Shown: piece by piece, positions 1-9,508 of the stretch
Numbering within the stretch: position 1 is the first letter of the stretch
How the letters are laid out: every line of letters starts with the position of its first letter
DNA from: Hymenobacter sp. 15J16-1T3B
GTDB taxonomy: Bacteria; Bacteroidota; Bacteroidia; Cytophagales; Hymenobacteraceae
Assembly: GCF_020711235.1 (NCBI RefSeq)
Contig: NZ_JAJFAV010000006.1
Coordinates: 1-64,000, forward strand
Length of the DNA stretch: 64,000 nt
Direction of reading: 5' to 3'
Made by a program: the position numbers and the translations under genes
The notes under the pieces: generated by a model
Told to the model about the DNA's origin: nothing
The model's input: the letters and a program-made list of their open reading frames with translations, nothing else
The model's database searches: none

Positions 1-83
1 TCGCGCGTGAGCTGCTCGTTGCAGCTGATGCCCGCCTGCGCCCCCTCCGCCGCCGCCACCAGCGCCTGCTGCGCCGCCGGCAT
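1..83 (-). CDS. Possible 5' end of an unidentified gene running off the left edge
   Basis: Reading leftward from an ATG at 83 (or an in-frame GTG at 95, just after a TAA stop) gives about 27 residues, beginning MPAAQQALVAAAEG and rich in alanine, open to the window edge. I do not recognise the family. The base composition is as GC-rich as the coding DNA further right, while 100-200 is clearly AT-richer, which suggests a real coding boundary here. It could also be a chance reading frame or a gene remnant on either strand. Confidence 0.25.
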   Translation of the reverse strand, partial: MPAAQQALVAAAEGAQAGISCNEQLTR

Positions 84-205
84 TTTATGCGCCACTTAAG
101 ATTAACCGAGTGCACTGATCTACGGAATTCGATAGTCTACATTAGATCTGCTTAGCGAATATATCTTTACCCACGAGTTGTCCTTATGATTTTCTGCAAA
201 GCATG

Positions 206-238
206 AAAAAAGGGTCACATTGCTGTGACCCTTTTTTG
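206..238. terminator. Bidirectional rho-independent terminator
   Basis: A perfect hairpin with AAAAAAGGGTCACA and TGTGACCCTTTTTT as arms and a four-base loop lies 12 bases after the stop codon of the M16 gene. The A-tract and T-tract make it work in both directions. It closes the porU-porV-M16 transcription unit. Confidence 0.85.
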
Positions 239-250
239 TTCTTAATAAGC

Positions 251-1531
251 TTAGGCGGCAGGACCTGCAGTGACGTGGACGAAATCAGAAGGGGATAAGT
301 AGTGTTGAGCAAGCTCTTGCAACTGACTTGGCTGAACCGCTTCGACTTCGGATAGAAAACGGCTGTAGAAGTCGAGTGGAAGATTTAGTAGAACGATGGA
401 ACGGTATTTATCGGCTTGTTCGAACACTGTACCTAGCTCATTCAGAAACTTGCCTTGGATGTAGCTCTTGACGGTTTCCAATTCGTCTTCTGGAATCAGC
501 GCATTCTGTAGGCGAAGCAGCTCGTGGTGTATTTCCTGAATGGCTATTGGGGCGTTGGCGGCATTAACGTCGGAGCCGATGACGCAGGAACTGGCGTGTT
601 CACGCTGAGCGATGCTGGCGTAAATACCGTACGTGAGACCTTTGTCTTCGCGGATATTCTTCATCAGTCGCGAGCCAAAATAGCCGCCCAGTACTTTTAC
701 CAAGACTTGCAGTTGGTGAGTATTGGGATGCTGAGCGTCGGGCCACAGGCGCCCAATCCGAATTGACGCTTGTAAGCTATCAGGAACGGTAACATGGTCT
801 GTTATCGGACCAGGCGCCGTCGGAGCGGCGCTCTTATCTGCGAGCAAAGCTGAAGCGGCTGTGGAAACAGAAAACAAGTCGCTGATAAGCCGTAGGTGCT
901 CATCTTCTAAGGCACCACAAGCAAATATTTCGGCCTGTGACAACCCGTAGGCTTGGCGGTAAAACTGAGTTACGGCGTCGGAGTGAATGTCACGGAACGT
1001 AGTTTCGTCGAACACAGAGCCGTAGGGATGCTGCGGGCCGTAGAGGTTGCGCGCGAATCGTTCGGATGCTTGGTAGCTGGTTTTTTGCCGTTCGACGCGG
1101 ATGTTCTGAATGGTGCGCGTCTTGATTTGCTCCAGCTCTTCCGCCGGGAACGTGGCGTGTAGCAATACGTCCTGCACCAGCGGCAGCAATTTGCTGAGGT
1201 GGCGCGAGAGGCAATACAATGTCAGGGTGGCGCGGTCGAAACCCTGCTCACAGTCGAGCGAGGCACCGTAAAAAGCTACTTCTTCCGCTATCTGGCGCGC
1301 CGAGCGCGTGCGCGTGCCTTCTAGAAGGGCGCGAGCCGTGAGCAGTGAGGTGCCAGGGGCGGGGTCGTACCAGCGGCCAGCCGGCACTACTACCTGCAAA
1401 CGAACCACGGGTTGAGCCTCATGGGGCAGCACGTGCAAACGGGCGCCGTTGGGCAACTGCGACACAGTGGCCGAAGGCAAATCGACCCGGCCAAGTGGCC
1501 GGGTCGGGGGGGGAGCTAGACGGTTGAGCAT
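251..1531 (-). CDS. M16 family peptidase homologue lacking the zinc motif
   Basis: A 426-residue pitrilysin/insulinase-fold protein. The two-lobe M16B layout is visible: an N-terminal lobe (about residues 20-210) and a C-terminal lobe with the R/Y-type segment (IREDKGLTYGIYASI, about residue 300). The inverse zinc motif HxxEH should lie where the sequence reads LLTARALLEGT (about residues 62-73), and it is absent. This is therefore probably the non-catalytic partner of an M16 heterodimer; I see no signal peptide. It starts 6 bases after porV stops, so it is probably co-transcribed with porU-porV. Its codons and base composition are noticeably less GC-rich than those of its neighbours. An active M16 partner is not in the window. 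Confidence 0.85.
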   Translation of the reverse strand: MLNRLAPPPTRPLGRVDLPSATVSQLPNGARLHVLPHEAQPVVRLQVVVPAGRWYDPAPGTSLLTARALLEGTRTRSARQIAEEVAFYGASLDCEQGFDRATLTLYCLSRHLSKLLPLVQDVLLHATFPAEELEQIKTRTIQNIRVERQKTSYQASERFARNLYGPQHPYGSVFDETTFRDIHSDAVTQFYRQAYGLSQAEIFACGALEDEHLRLISDLFSVSTAASALLADKSAAPTAPGPITDHVTVPDSLQASIRIGRLWPDAQHPNTHQLQVLVKVLGGYFGSRLMKNIREDKGLTYGIYASIAQREHASSCVIGSDVNAANAPIAIQEIHHELLRLQNALIPEDELETVKSYIQGKFLNELGTVFEQADKYRSIVLLNLPLDFYSRFLSEVEAVQPSQLQELAQHYLSPSDFVHVTAGPAA

Positions 1532-1537
1532 CCAGAA

Positions 1538-2737
1538 TTAGTTTGAGGGCGTGTCCTCGGAGGGAGCTACTGAGCCGCCCTGGTTACCGTTGAAGTTGAA
1601 GTGCAGGGAAACCCGAATGGTGTTGGCCAAGGGGTTGGCTTTGGAGTTCGGCACCAAGTAAGCGGCGTCGGCCCCGAACACCTGGTAGCGAAGACCCAGA
1701 CCCAAGCACAGGTATTGCCGGTCACCCTTCTTAGGGTTTTCGTAGAAATAGCCTACGCGGGCCGCCAGCAGGTCGTTGTACCAATATTCGGCGCCGGCCG
1801 ACAGGTTGATTTCCCGCATTTCTTCCTTGAAGCCTCCGGGAGCGTCACTGAACGAGCTAAAGATGCCGCTAACAATGCCTTTGTTGGCAATTTCGTTGTT
1901 CTTGGCTACCACTTCCGGGTCGTTGGGTGCTTTGCCGTCGATGTAGTACGGCGTGGGCACCAGCAGCTTGTTGGCGTCAACGGTCAGGGTGATTTTGTTG
2001 TAGGCGTCCAGCTCGCGCGTGATGGCCGTACCAATTTTAAGGTTGGTAGGCAGGAAGTCGGCCTGATCCGCTTTGGTGTAGTTAATCTTGTTGCCGATGT
2101 TGGCCACCGCGGCGCCAAACGACAGGTTGTAGTCCGATGCGCCGATGGTCACGTCGCGGGTGTAGTAAGCACCGAGGTCGACGGCGGCGGCGTTGCCGGG
2201 GCGGCTGTCCTGAATCTGGCTACCGGTGAGGTTGGAACGGATGTACCGGGCCGTGGCACCCAAGCCGAAGTACTGGCTCAGTTGCTGGCCGTAAGAAACG
2301 CTGATGGAGTATTCCTTGGGGTTGAAAGTACCGTCGGGCTGGTTGGTCGCGCTGCGGAAGTCAATCTGCCCAAGGTCGAAGTAGGTAATGGCAGCCGCCA
2401 GCGCAGACCGCTGGCCAAACTTCTTGTAGCCCGAGATAGAGGAAATGCTCATATCGTCGGTGACGTTGCGCAGCCACGGGGAGTACGAAGCCGACAGGCC
2501 GTAAGGGTTGGCCTCGAAGCCGAGCTTGCCGGCGTTGTGGTAGGCCGCGTTGGCATCGGGGGAGAGGGCCACCCCAGCGTCGCCAAGAGCCGCCGAGCGC
2601 GAATCGGGGCTGATGGTCAGGAACGGAACGGCGGTGGTGATGGTGTTGGGCTCTTGCTGCGCGTGCGCGGCGGTGGCGCAACCCAGCAGCAGGGCCGGGA
2701 GCAAGCAACGCGAAGCCGTCGGTTTCGGAAAAAGCAT
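1538..2737 (-). CDS. porV: Type IX secretion system outer-membrane protein PorV
   Basis: A 399-residue protein with a signal peptide ending at AHAQ (about residue 27). It is followed by the PorV/LptO-type start VPFLTISPDSRSAALGDAGVA and a FadL-like beta-barrel pattern of alternating strands. In the T9SS, PorV is the outer-membrane shuttle that accepts cargo from the translocon and hands it to PorU for sorting-signal removal. It lies 51 bases downstream of porU, the usual Bacteroidota pairing, which strongly supports the name. PorQ and PorP are weaker alternatives; the length and the PorU neighbour favour PorV. Confidence 0.93.
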   Translation of the reverse strand: MLFPKPTASRCLLPALLLGCATAAHAQQEPNTITTAVPFLTISPDSRSAALGDAGVALSPDANAAYHNAGKLGFEANPYGLSASYSPWLRNVTDDMSISSISGYKKFGQRSALAAAITYFDLGQIDFRSATNQPDGTFNPKEYSISVSYGQQLSQYFGLGATARYIRSNLTGSQIQDSRPGNAAAVDLGAYYTRDVTIGASDYNLSFGAAVANIGNKINYTKADQADFLPTNLKIGTAITRELDAYNKITLTVDANKLLVPTPYYIDGKAPNDPEVVAKNNEIANKGIVSGIFSSFSDAPGGFKEEMREINLSAGAEYWYNDLLAARVGYFYENPKKGDRQYLCLGLGLRYQVFGADAAYLVPNSKANPLANTIRVSLHFNFNGNQGGSVAPSEDTPSN

Positions 2738-2788
2738 AAACGAAAGGGAAGAGTCGGGAAAAGCGGAGGTGAAGAAAAGCAGCTGGCG

Positions 2789-5700
2789 TTAATTCAGCAG
2801 CACAAGCTTTTCGAATTTGCTGACCTGCGAACCGTCGCGCGGGGTGCGCACGCTCAGGCGGTACACGTAAACGCCGCGGGCCAGCTGATCATTGTAGTCG
2901 TCGCGGCCGTCCCACTGAATAGCGCTGACGTGCGACTGGCTGCCGGCAACATACGCGGTGAGGGTGCGCACAAGTTTGCCGGACACAGTGAATATCTGCA
3001 CCTGCACATCGAGCGCGTCGCCAAAGCGGTTGTGGTCGAAATGGAAGGTGGTGTGGCCGGCAAAGGGATTGGGGTAGTTCAGAATGTGCTCCAGGGCCAG
3101 CTTTTCGTCGCGGGCCACGATGAACTCGACTTCTTTTTCGGCGGAGTTGTTGAACGTGTCCCAGGCCTTCACGCGCAGCACGTGCGGGCCAACGGTAAGG
3201 TTCTTAAACAGGTAGCTGACGCGGCCGCTGGTGAATTTGTCGGTGTCGGCCGTGTAGTATTCGTTGAGCACGGTCACCTTGCTCGCGTCGTTGTCGAGGG
3301 TAGCCGTCAATTCGTGGCCGATGCCGGTGCCGGCCGTGTTGATGCCGTTGTCGTCGCTGAAGCGGCCCAGCAGCGTAGTGTTGGGCTTGGTGAGGCCGCC
3401 GAACACGAATTGTTCGGTGTCCATGGCCAACTTGATATCGGGCGGAATGGTGTCGTTCAGAGCCGTAGCGCTGGCCCCGCCGATGGAAATGCGCGGGTTG
3501 GCACCCTGCCCATCGATGTTTTGAGTCGAATCAGCGGCGTAGAAGCTGATTTTGCCGAAGCCGAAGCTGTAGTTGATGTCCTTGGGCACCACAAACTGCA
3601 CCTGGAAGCGGCCGTTGCGCACGGTGGCTTTGCCGTCGTACACCACGTCTTTCTGTACGCTTATCCGGGCCGTGTCGCTTTCGTTGCCGAGGGTGAGTAC
3701 CGTGGAGGGCTTTTCGTACACGGTTACTTGCACCCGGCCATTAAACGACGTTTGCAGCGCCGAGGTGACGGGATGCACGACCTCGCCTTCGAGGCGTACC
3801 TGCTGCAGCGCCCGGATGGTATCGATGGAAGCGTGGGCCGGGTCTTGGGCGTCGCTGATGCGGGTGGCGCGTACCGTGTAATACGGCATGGCCAAACGCA
3901 TGCTCGGGTCGCCAAGCAGGGTGAAGTTGCGGTTGCGCACGTCCACCCCGTCGCCGTTTTTGCCCGCCACTACGGCGTCGCCCAGGCGGGGCCAGTTGCC
4001 GGTGCTGCTGTTGCGGGTAAACAGAGCCGGGATAAAGGCATTGGCCAGGGCCTGGTTGTTGGCCGCGTACACCAAGCGCGTGGTGGTAAACAGGCCAATG
4101 CCGCCGGCGCGGGTGTCGGTCAGGAGCTGTTCCCCGGCCGAGGTGAAACCGGGGTCGTCGTACCACGCAAAGTCGCAGGTGCCGGTGAACATGAAGGTAG
4201 GCCGCTCGGTGTTCTGCAGCGCCAGCACCGAGTTATTGGTCAGGATTTTCTCATCCATCCAGCCGCGGGGCCCGCCGTGCCCAGCGTAAGACACCATCAA
4301 GGAGCCTTGCTCAATGGAGGCGTCGAGGGCGGCGCTGGCGGCGGGCGACGACTGCCCAGCCGCGCTGCTCTGCTGCGGGTACATGTCCAGGTACACTTTG
4401 TTGACTTGGTACGCCGGGCGCGTGTTCACCAGCAGGTTGGCCGGCGCTTCGGAGTTGCCCAAGTGGATATTTTCGTCGCCGTCGTCGGCCACGAAGGTGA
4501 CGCGGTTGCGCCACTTGCCTTGCGTAACGGGGGAATCGTAGGCAATCAGCTTGTCGACCATCGTGACGGCCTCGGCAGCCGAGTTGGGCTGCCCAACCGG
4601 AAAGCGGACCGGCAGGCGGCCCACGGCGGCATCCATCAGGTCACTGCCATCCGACTCGGCCCATTCGCCTTCGTCGTCGTCGAGGAATCCGAAGTAGTCG
4701 TCGGAGCAAAACGAGGGCAGCAGGTAGATGCGGTCGAATGACGAAAAGGACTCATAGGTCGGGATGAAGTTCTGGTTGTCGGCGTCGCGCAGCTGGCGGT
4801 TGCGCCACCAGCCCGGCAATTGCGCCGCGTCGTTTTGGGCATCCGACTTGTAGTCGTAGGACGCATCGCCGAAGAGCAGCACGTAGAGGCGGCCGGGCTG
4901 GCCGGCGCGCCGGTCGTAGATCATCTTCACAAAGTCGCGGATGGCCGTGATGTCCTGCCCGCCGGAGCTAAACTCGTTGTAGATCTGCTGGGGCGTCACC
5001 ACCAGCGGGTTGAGCTGGTCGTGGGCGCGGCGGTGGTCGGCCAGGCGTTGGGCTTGGGCCTGAAACACGGGCGGAGTCACAATGACCAGGTCGACCGGGG
5101 CCGTCAAGCCCAGGGCGTGCAGGTTCTGGTTGGCCACCTTGCCGAAGGCGCGGGGCGTATCAAAGCTGCCGTTGGGAGTGAAGGCCACGTATTCGCGCAG
5201 GGAGCTGGTTTGCGCCAGAAAGCGGCCGTTGCTGTGCGTCACGTTTTGGGCCAGGCGCGGGTTGGTCACGTCCCACACCACCAAGTTGGTCGGCGCGCTC
5301 TGCACCTCAAACGCGCTGATGGCGTTGGGCGCCAGGTTGTCGAGGGAGCGAAACTCCATGGGGCGGCCGCTGAGCTGCAGGCGGCGCCGGGCCTGGATTT
5401 CCAGGTAATCGAGGTAGCCGGTGGCTGCAGCGTCGGACAACGAGCCGCTGTAGGTCATGCCCACGCGCAAATCGGAGCCGGACGCGGGCGCCGTCGTGGT
5501 GTAGGTCGTCAGGTCGCCAATGGCGGCTTCGGCGTAGCAGGCGCCCTGCGTCGGGTCGCAGAATACGCCGCGCACCGCCTGCGGAATGCCCACGCTGGTG
5601 CCGTTTAGCGTAATGGTAAAGGTGGTGGTGCGGCCCGGCAAGGACGTGGCAGCCACCGAAGACGTCAGCTTCAGGGGGGCGCCCGGCACCAGGTTGTTGA

Positions 5701-6754
5701 TGCCCGAGAACGTGAATTCCTTTTGCGCGTCGCGGTTGAACCCTTCCCCCAGCCACTGCCGGCCCGACTTCAGCAAGTTGACCAACTCCCGCTCGTAGAA
5801 GAAGTGGTCGGTGTACTCGGTGATGGTGGCTGTCGGCGTGCCGCTCACGGCGGGCTGCGTTGCCACCCGGCGGCCGTTGGTGGCGCCGACGGTAAGAAAG
5901 TAGTAGGTAGTATCGGTGTAGATGTTCAGCTCGTGGCGGAACCGCTGGTCGTTGGCAGAATAAGACCAGGTGTGCGGGCCGCGGGCGTAGAACAGAAAAT
6001 ACTCGTCGTCGTCGAAGGTGGCGTTGTTGCTGCCGTTGTCGGCGAAGTAGATGGCGTTTTCCGCCAGGTCATCGGGGCGCTCGGTGCTGTTGGCCTGCGG
6101 CAGCATGCCGAGTCCGTAGCCAAACAGCTGCAGCTTGCGCGGATCCATGTTCTGCACCGCCTGGCCCATGAGGCTGCGCAGGTAGTTCTTGTCGAGCTTG
6201 TAGACGCCGCCCGTGCCCAGGTCGTTGTTGGTCACCCCGATTTTGTACCAGTCGCCGGCAAACAGGGCCGAGCGTTGGGCGTAGTTGCGGCTGGTGGTGC
6301 GGGCCTGGGGCGCGGTGCCGGTGCGGGTGGTGTAGCCGAAGCTGACGAGCTTTTCCAGCTGGCCGGTCTGGCTGTTGCGGCGCACGGCCGGCATTTGAGC
6401 AATGGTGGCCGGTTGGCGGTTTTCGGTGCCGTGGCGCAGCGTGAACTGCTGCACCGGCTCGGCCGCGCCGGCAAAAGCAGCGGCTTCTTTCGCGGTAAAG
6501 GGGGCGTAGCGTGCGTCCTGCAGCTGGACGTCGGTGATGTAACCCGGCAAGTACAAACTCACGGCGGGCAGCCGCTGGCCGCTGGCGAAAACGGCGCCTT
6601 TAAATGACGGTACGTACACGCCCCGGCTGCCGGTCGGGAAAATCAGCTCTTGGCCTTTCCAATCCAGGGTAACTTGTGGAGCCAGCGTTTGCGCCTGGGC
6701 CTGCCAGCTTAGCCCGAGAAGCACCCACAAAAGCAACGAAGTAGAAAACCGCAT
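2789..6754 (-). CDS. porU: Type IX secretion system sortase PorU (C25 family)
   Basis: A 1321-residue exported gingipain-like protease that removes the C-terminal sorting domain of T9SS cargo at the cell surface. A signal peptide ends at AQAQ (about residue 22). A long beta-rich N-terminal region is followed by the C25 caspase-like fold at about residues 550-930. The dyad is visible: His826 in YAGHGGPRG and Cys860 in FTGTCDFAW, 34 residues apart, matching the spacing known for gingipains. The end carries a T9SS-type C-terminal domain (NYPNPFAGHTTF and following), a feature PorU itself retains. porV follows directly. The gene lies 132 bases downstream of pssA. Confidence 0.95.
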   Translation of the reverse strand: MRFSTSLLLWVLLGLSWQAQAQTLAPQVTLDWKGQELIFPTGSRGVYVPSFKGAVFASGQRLPAVSLYLPGYITDVQLQDARYAPFTAKEAAAFAGAAEPVQQFTLRHGTENRQPATIAQMPAVRRNSQTGQLEKLVSFGYTTRTGTAPQARTTSRNYAQRSALFAGDWYKIGVTNNDLGTGGVYKLDKNYLRSLMGQAVQNMDPRKLQLFGYGLGMLPQANSTERPDDLAENAIYFADNGSNNATFDDDEYFLFYARGPHTWSYSANDQRFRHELNIYTDTTYYFLTVGATNGRRVATQPAVSGTPTATITEYTDHFFYERELVNLLKSGRQWLGEGFNRDAQKEFTFSGINNLVPGAPLKLTSSVAATSLPGRTTTFTITLNGTSVGIPQAVRGVFCDPTQGACYAEAAIGDLTTYTTTAPASGSDLRVGMTYSGSLSDAAATGYLDYLEIQARRRLQLSGRPMEFRSLDNLAPNAISAFEVQSAPTNLVVWDVTNPRLAQNVTHSNGRFLAQTSSLREYVAFTPNGSFDTPRAFGKVANQNLHALGLTAPVDLVIVTPPVFQAQAQRLADHRRAHDQLNPLVVTPQQIYNEFSSGGQDITAIRDFVKMIYDRRAGQPGRLYVLLFGDASYDYKSDAQNDAAQLPGWWRNRQLRDADNQNFIPTYESFSSFDRIYLLPSFCSDDYFGFLDDDEGEWAESDGSDLMDAAVGRLPVRFPVGQPNSAAEAVTMVDKLIAYDSPVTQGKWRNRVTFVADDGDENIHLGNSEAPANLLVNTRPAYQVNKVYLDMYPQQSSAAGQSSPAASAALDASIEQGSLMVSYAGHGGPRGWMDEKILTNNSVLALQNTERPTFMFTGTCDFAWYDDPGFTSAGEQLLTDTRAGGIGLFTTTRLVYAANNQALANAFIPALFTRNSSTGNWPRLGDAVVAGKNGDGVDVRNRNFTLLGDPSMRLAMPYYTVRATRISDAQDPAHASIDTIRALQQVRLEGEVVHPVTSALQTSFNGRVQVTVYEKPSTVLTLGNESDTARISVQKDVVYDGKATVRNGRFQVQFVVPKDINYSFGFGKISFYAADSTQNIDGQGANPRISIGGASATALNDTIPPDIKLAMDTEQFVFGGLTKPNTTLLGRFSDDNGINTAGTGIGHELTATLDNDASKVTVLNEYYTADTDKFTSGRVSYLFKNLTVGPHVLRVKAWDTFNNSAEKEVEFIVARDEKLALEHILNYPNPFAGHTTFHFDHNRFGDALDVQVQIFTVSGKLVRTLTAYVAGSQSHVSAIQWDGRDDYNDQLARGVYVYRLSVRTPRDGSQVSKFEKLVLLN

Positions 6755-6886
6755 AAAAGCTAGATAAACAGCGTGGTGTGATGTTGGCGGACGAAGCTTC
6801 CGGCGGACCCCTCAACAATCGTTCCGGCCGTAGCGTTCAGTTATCGGCCTATACAACTAGCTGAGTGGGAAAATATTGTGCGCTCC

Positions 6887-7624
6887 TTATCCTTTGGCTG
6901 GAAGTCGCACCACCGACAACAGCACGTAGAGCAGAATGATGAGCGGCACCGCCGCGGCCCGCAGTACCGCCAGCAGCACCACCGACAAGATCAAAAACAC
7001 GAAACGCAGCGAATTGTCCTGCCAGGTGAAGTTTTTAAACTTCAGGGCAAACAGCGGCAGCTCGGCCACCAGCAGACCCGACATCAAGAACGCCAGGCCC
7101 AGCAACACCCATGGATTCAGGATGAGGCCGCCCACGTTAAAGGAGTCGTAGGCCAGAATCACCGGCAGCGAGGCAATCAGCATGGTGTTGGCCGGCGTCG
7201 GCACGCCAATAAAGGAATCGGACTGCCTGGTATCGTTGTTGAACTTGGCCAGGCGCAGGGCCGAGAAGATGCTCACGGTGAAGGCCAGGTAGGCCAGGCT
7301 TTCAGGCAGCGCAGTCAGCGGCAGCACGTGCTGCAGCAGCTTGAAAAGAATGGCGCCCGGCACCACCCCGAACGACACCATGTCGGCCAGCGAGTCGAGG
7401 TCTTTGCCGATGGGGGAGGACACGTGCAGGGCCCGCGCCACCAAGCCGTCGAAGAAGTCGGCAATGGCGGCAATACCAATCAGGTAAGCGGCCTGCACCA
7501 GCGGCTGCCAATCGGGCGCAGCCGTTTGGCGCGGGTCGTAAGCCAGGATCAAGCTCAGCGCCACGCAACCGCAGAGCAGGTTCAGGCAGGTAAGGGCGTT
7601 GGGCAGGTGGTTTTTGATAGCCAT
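6887..7624 (-). CDS. pssA: CDP-diacylglycerol-serine O-phosphatidyltransferase
   Basis: A 245-residue integral membrane enzyme that makes phosphatidylserine from CDP-diacylglycerol and serine, the precursor of phosphatidylethanolamine. The CDP-alcohol phosphatidyltransferase motif is complete: Asp59-Gly60-x2-Ala63-Arg64-x8-Gly73-x3-Asp77-x3-Asp81. Several hydrophobic segments surround it, and the length is normal for the Gram-positive/Bacteroidota type. It starts 13 bases after the MBL-fold gene and probably shares its transcript. A phosphatidylglycerophosphate synthase is the main alternative, but the ADFFDGLVAR and DSLADMVSFG context is typical of PssA. Confidence 0.92.
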   Translation of the reverse strand: MAIKNHLPNALTCLNLLCGCVALSLILAYDPRQTAAPDWQPLVQAAYLIGIAAIADFFDGLVARALHVSSPIGKDLDSLADMVSFGVVPGAILFKLLQHVLPLTALPESLAYLAFTVSIFSALRLAKFNNDTRQSDSFIGVPTPANTMLIASLPVILAYDSFNVGGLILNPWVLLGLAFLMSGLLVAELPLFALKFKNFTWQDNSLRFVFLILSVVLLAVLRAAAVPLIILLYVLLSVVRLPAKG

Positions 7625-7637
7625 CAGGCAAAATACA

Positions 7638-8276
7638 CTAGCGCAGGAAAGGATTGGACAAGCGTTCGGCGCCCACCGTGGTGGCGGGGCCGTGGCCGGG
7701 GTACACGGTAGTTTCGTCGGGCAGGGTGAGCAGCTGCTCCCGGATGCTCTGGATCAGCGTGTCGTAGTCGCCGCCGGGCAAATCGGTGCGGCCGATGCTG
7801 CCGCGGAAGAGCACGTCGCCGCCGATGACAACCTTGCTTGGCTCGTGGTAGAACACCACGTGACCGGGCGCGTGGCCGGGCGCGAAGCGCACTTCCAGTT
7901 CGGTCTCGCCAAAGCGCAGCGGCTCGCCGGGCGTCAGAAAGCCCGTAGGCTCGGCCGGGTTGTACAGCGGAAAACCGTAGTTGGGCGCGTACGTCGGCAC
8001 GGCGCGCAGCGTGGCGAGGTCGGCTTGGTGGATAAGAAAGGGCGTGCCGGGCCAGGTGTCGAGCACAAACTGATTGCCGAACACGTGGTCGATGTGGCAG
8101 TGGGTATTCAGCAGCAGCTCCACGCGGAGCTTGTTGTCGGTGATGAACTGCTGCAGGGCCTGCTGCTCCCGCCGCTCGTAGCAGCCGGGGTCGACGATGG
8201 CGCAGGCGCCGGTGGCGTCGTGGAGCAGGTAAGTATTTTCGGAAAAGGCGTTGAACGTAAAGCCCGAAACGGTCAT
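7638..8276 (-). CDS. MBL-fold metallo-hydrolase (glyoxalase II-like)
   Basis: A 212-residue cytoplasmic metallo-beta-lactamase-fold hydrolase. The metal motif T-H59-C-H61-I-D63-H64 is present, followed by further conserved histidines in APGHAPGHVVFYH and YPGHGPAT, which fits a two-metal site. The length and these motifs match the short hydroxyacylglutathione-hydrolase-like family of Bacteroidota, whose physiological thioester substrate is usually not established. It is first in a pair with pssA. A small hairpin (GCCTGCC/GGCAGGC, 8291-8309) lies in the 100-base region shared with the divergent FAD oxidoreductase. Confidence 0.88.
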   Translation of the reverse strand: MTVSGFTFNAFSENTYLLHDATGACAIVDPGCYERREQQALQQFITDNKLRVELLLNTHCHIDHVFGNQFVLDTWPGTPFLIHQADLATLRAVPTYAPNYGFPLYNPAEPTGFLTPGEPLRFGETELEVRFAPGHAPGHVVFYHEPSKVVIGGDVLFRGSIGRTDLPGGDYDTLIQSIREQLLTLPDETTVYPGHGPATTVGAERLSNPFLR

Positions 8277-8376
8277 GCAGAAAGGGAAAAGCCTGCCGCA
8301 AGGGCAGGCAGGGAACGGGAGGGTAAGTTACGCAATCGGCCGCGTACCGTCGGGCAAAGTGCGTATTTTGCCCGGA

Positions 8377-9474
8377 ATGCAAGCTTACGCCGACTACCTC
8401 ATCATTGGCCACGGCCTGGCCGGTGCCACCCTGGCCCGCACCCTGCGCCAGCGCGGCCGCCGCGTGGTCGTGCTCGATGCCCACCAGCCCGACTCGGCTA
8501 CCCGCGTGGCCGCCGGCCTCATCAATCCCGTGGCCGGCAAGCGGTTCGCCCTGGCCTGGCGCATCAACGACCTGCTGCCCGCCGCCCGGCAGTTTTACCA
8601 GCAGCTCGAAGCCGAATCGGGCCGGCGGCTGTACTTCGAAGCGCCCATTCTGAAGCTGTTCAGTTCGGTGCGCGAGCAAAACGACGTGCTGGCCCGCTCG
8701 GCCGGCCACCCCTGGGGCGACTACGTGGCCGACCCCGCACAGCCCCTGCCCGCAATACCCGGCATCGAACAGCCTTTTGGCGGCCTGGAGCTGCGCCACG
8801 GCGGCTGGGTCGACACGTCCGCGCTGCTTGACGTGCTAGCCGAGGACGCGCAGAAAAACGGGGAACTGCGCGCCGAAACTTTTGTGCCGGAGCTGCTTGT
8901 TGCCGATGCATCCGGCGCCCGCTACGGCCCCGGCTTGCGCGTGGGGCGCGTGGTGTTCTGCGAAGGCGCCGCCGTCACCGCCAATCCGTGGTTCGGCTGG
9001 CTGCCGGTAACTCCCAACCAAGGCGAAGTGCTCGACGTGGAAGCGCCCGACCTGCCCACCGACTACGTGCTCAACCGCGGCGCCTACGTGGTACCGCTCG
9101 GCCAGGGGCGCGTGCGGGTGGGGGCGACGTACCGCTGGCCCCCGTTTAGCGCCGAGCCCACGGCCGAAGCCCGCGAGGAGCTAAGCCAGCGGCTGCGCGA
9201 GCTGACCACGGTGCCCTTCCGCATCACGGGTCAGCGCGCGGGCGTGCGGCCGGCCGTGCGCGACCGAAAACCGCTGTTGGGCACGCACCCGGCGCATCCG
9301 GCGCTGGCCGTGTTCAACGGGCTGGGCTCGAAAGGCGTGCTGCTGGCGCCCCGCTTGGCGGAGCTGCTGGCCGAGGCCCTCGAAACCGGCGCGGAACTAT
9401 GGCCGGAAGTCAATATTATTCGTTATCAGGCGTTGTATCCGGTTACCTTGCCGCCGACTGCCACGCCCGCCTGA
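8377..9474 (+). CDS. FAD-dependent oxidoreductase of the DAO family
   Basis: A 365-residue protein that opens with a Rossmann dinucleotide motif (YLIIGHGLAGATLARTL, residues 7-23) and a beta-2 acidic end (VVVLDAH), as in D-amino-acid oxidase-type FAD enzymes. The C-terminal GxGSKG segment (FNGLGSKGVLLAP) is the second FAD contact typical of this fold. ATG 8377 was chosen because it puts the FAD motif at the N terminus; upstream in-frame codons are not protein-like. The C-terminal domain of MnmC and ThiO are relatives, but the substrate cannot be deduced. It is 34 bases upstream of the TolB-like gene. Confidence 0.85.
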   Translation: MQAYADYLIIGHGLAGATLARTLRQRGRRVVVLDAHQPDSATRVAAGLINPVAGKRFALAWRINDLLPAARQFYQQLEAESGRRLYFEAPILKLFSSVREQNDVLARSAGHPWGDYVADPAQPLPAIPGIEQPFGGLELRHGGWVDTSALLDVLAEDAQKNGELRAETFVPELLVADASGARYGPGLRVGRVVFCEGAAVTANPWFGWLPVTPNQGEVLDVEAPDLPTDYVLNRGAYVVPLGQGRVRVGATYRWPPFSAEPTAEAREELSQRLRELTTVPFRITGQRAGVRPAVRDRKPLLGTHPAHPALAVFNGLGSKGVLLAPRLAELLAEALETGAELWPEVNIIRYQALYPVTLPPTATPA

Positions 9475-9508
9475 CCTTCTCTCTTCGACCTGCCTTTTTG
9501 CAGCCGTT

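Noticed and set aside
1601-4741. Very long plus-strand open frame (1046 codons) opposite porV and porU
   Set aside because: It is antisense to two clearly identified genes, has Val/Ala/Gly/Arg-rich sequence without domains, and is a usual by-product of high GC with biased third codon positions.
6887-6940. Plus-strand frame starting at 6878 opposite pssA
   Set aside because: Gln/His-rich antisense sequence; pssA carries the full CDP-alcohol transferase motif.
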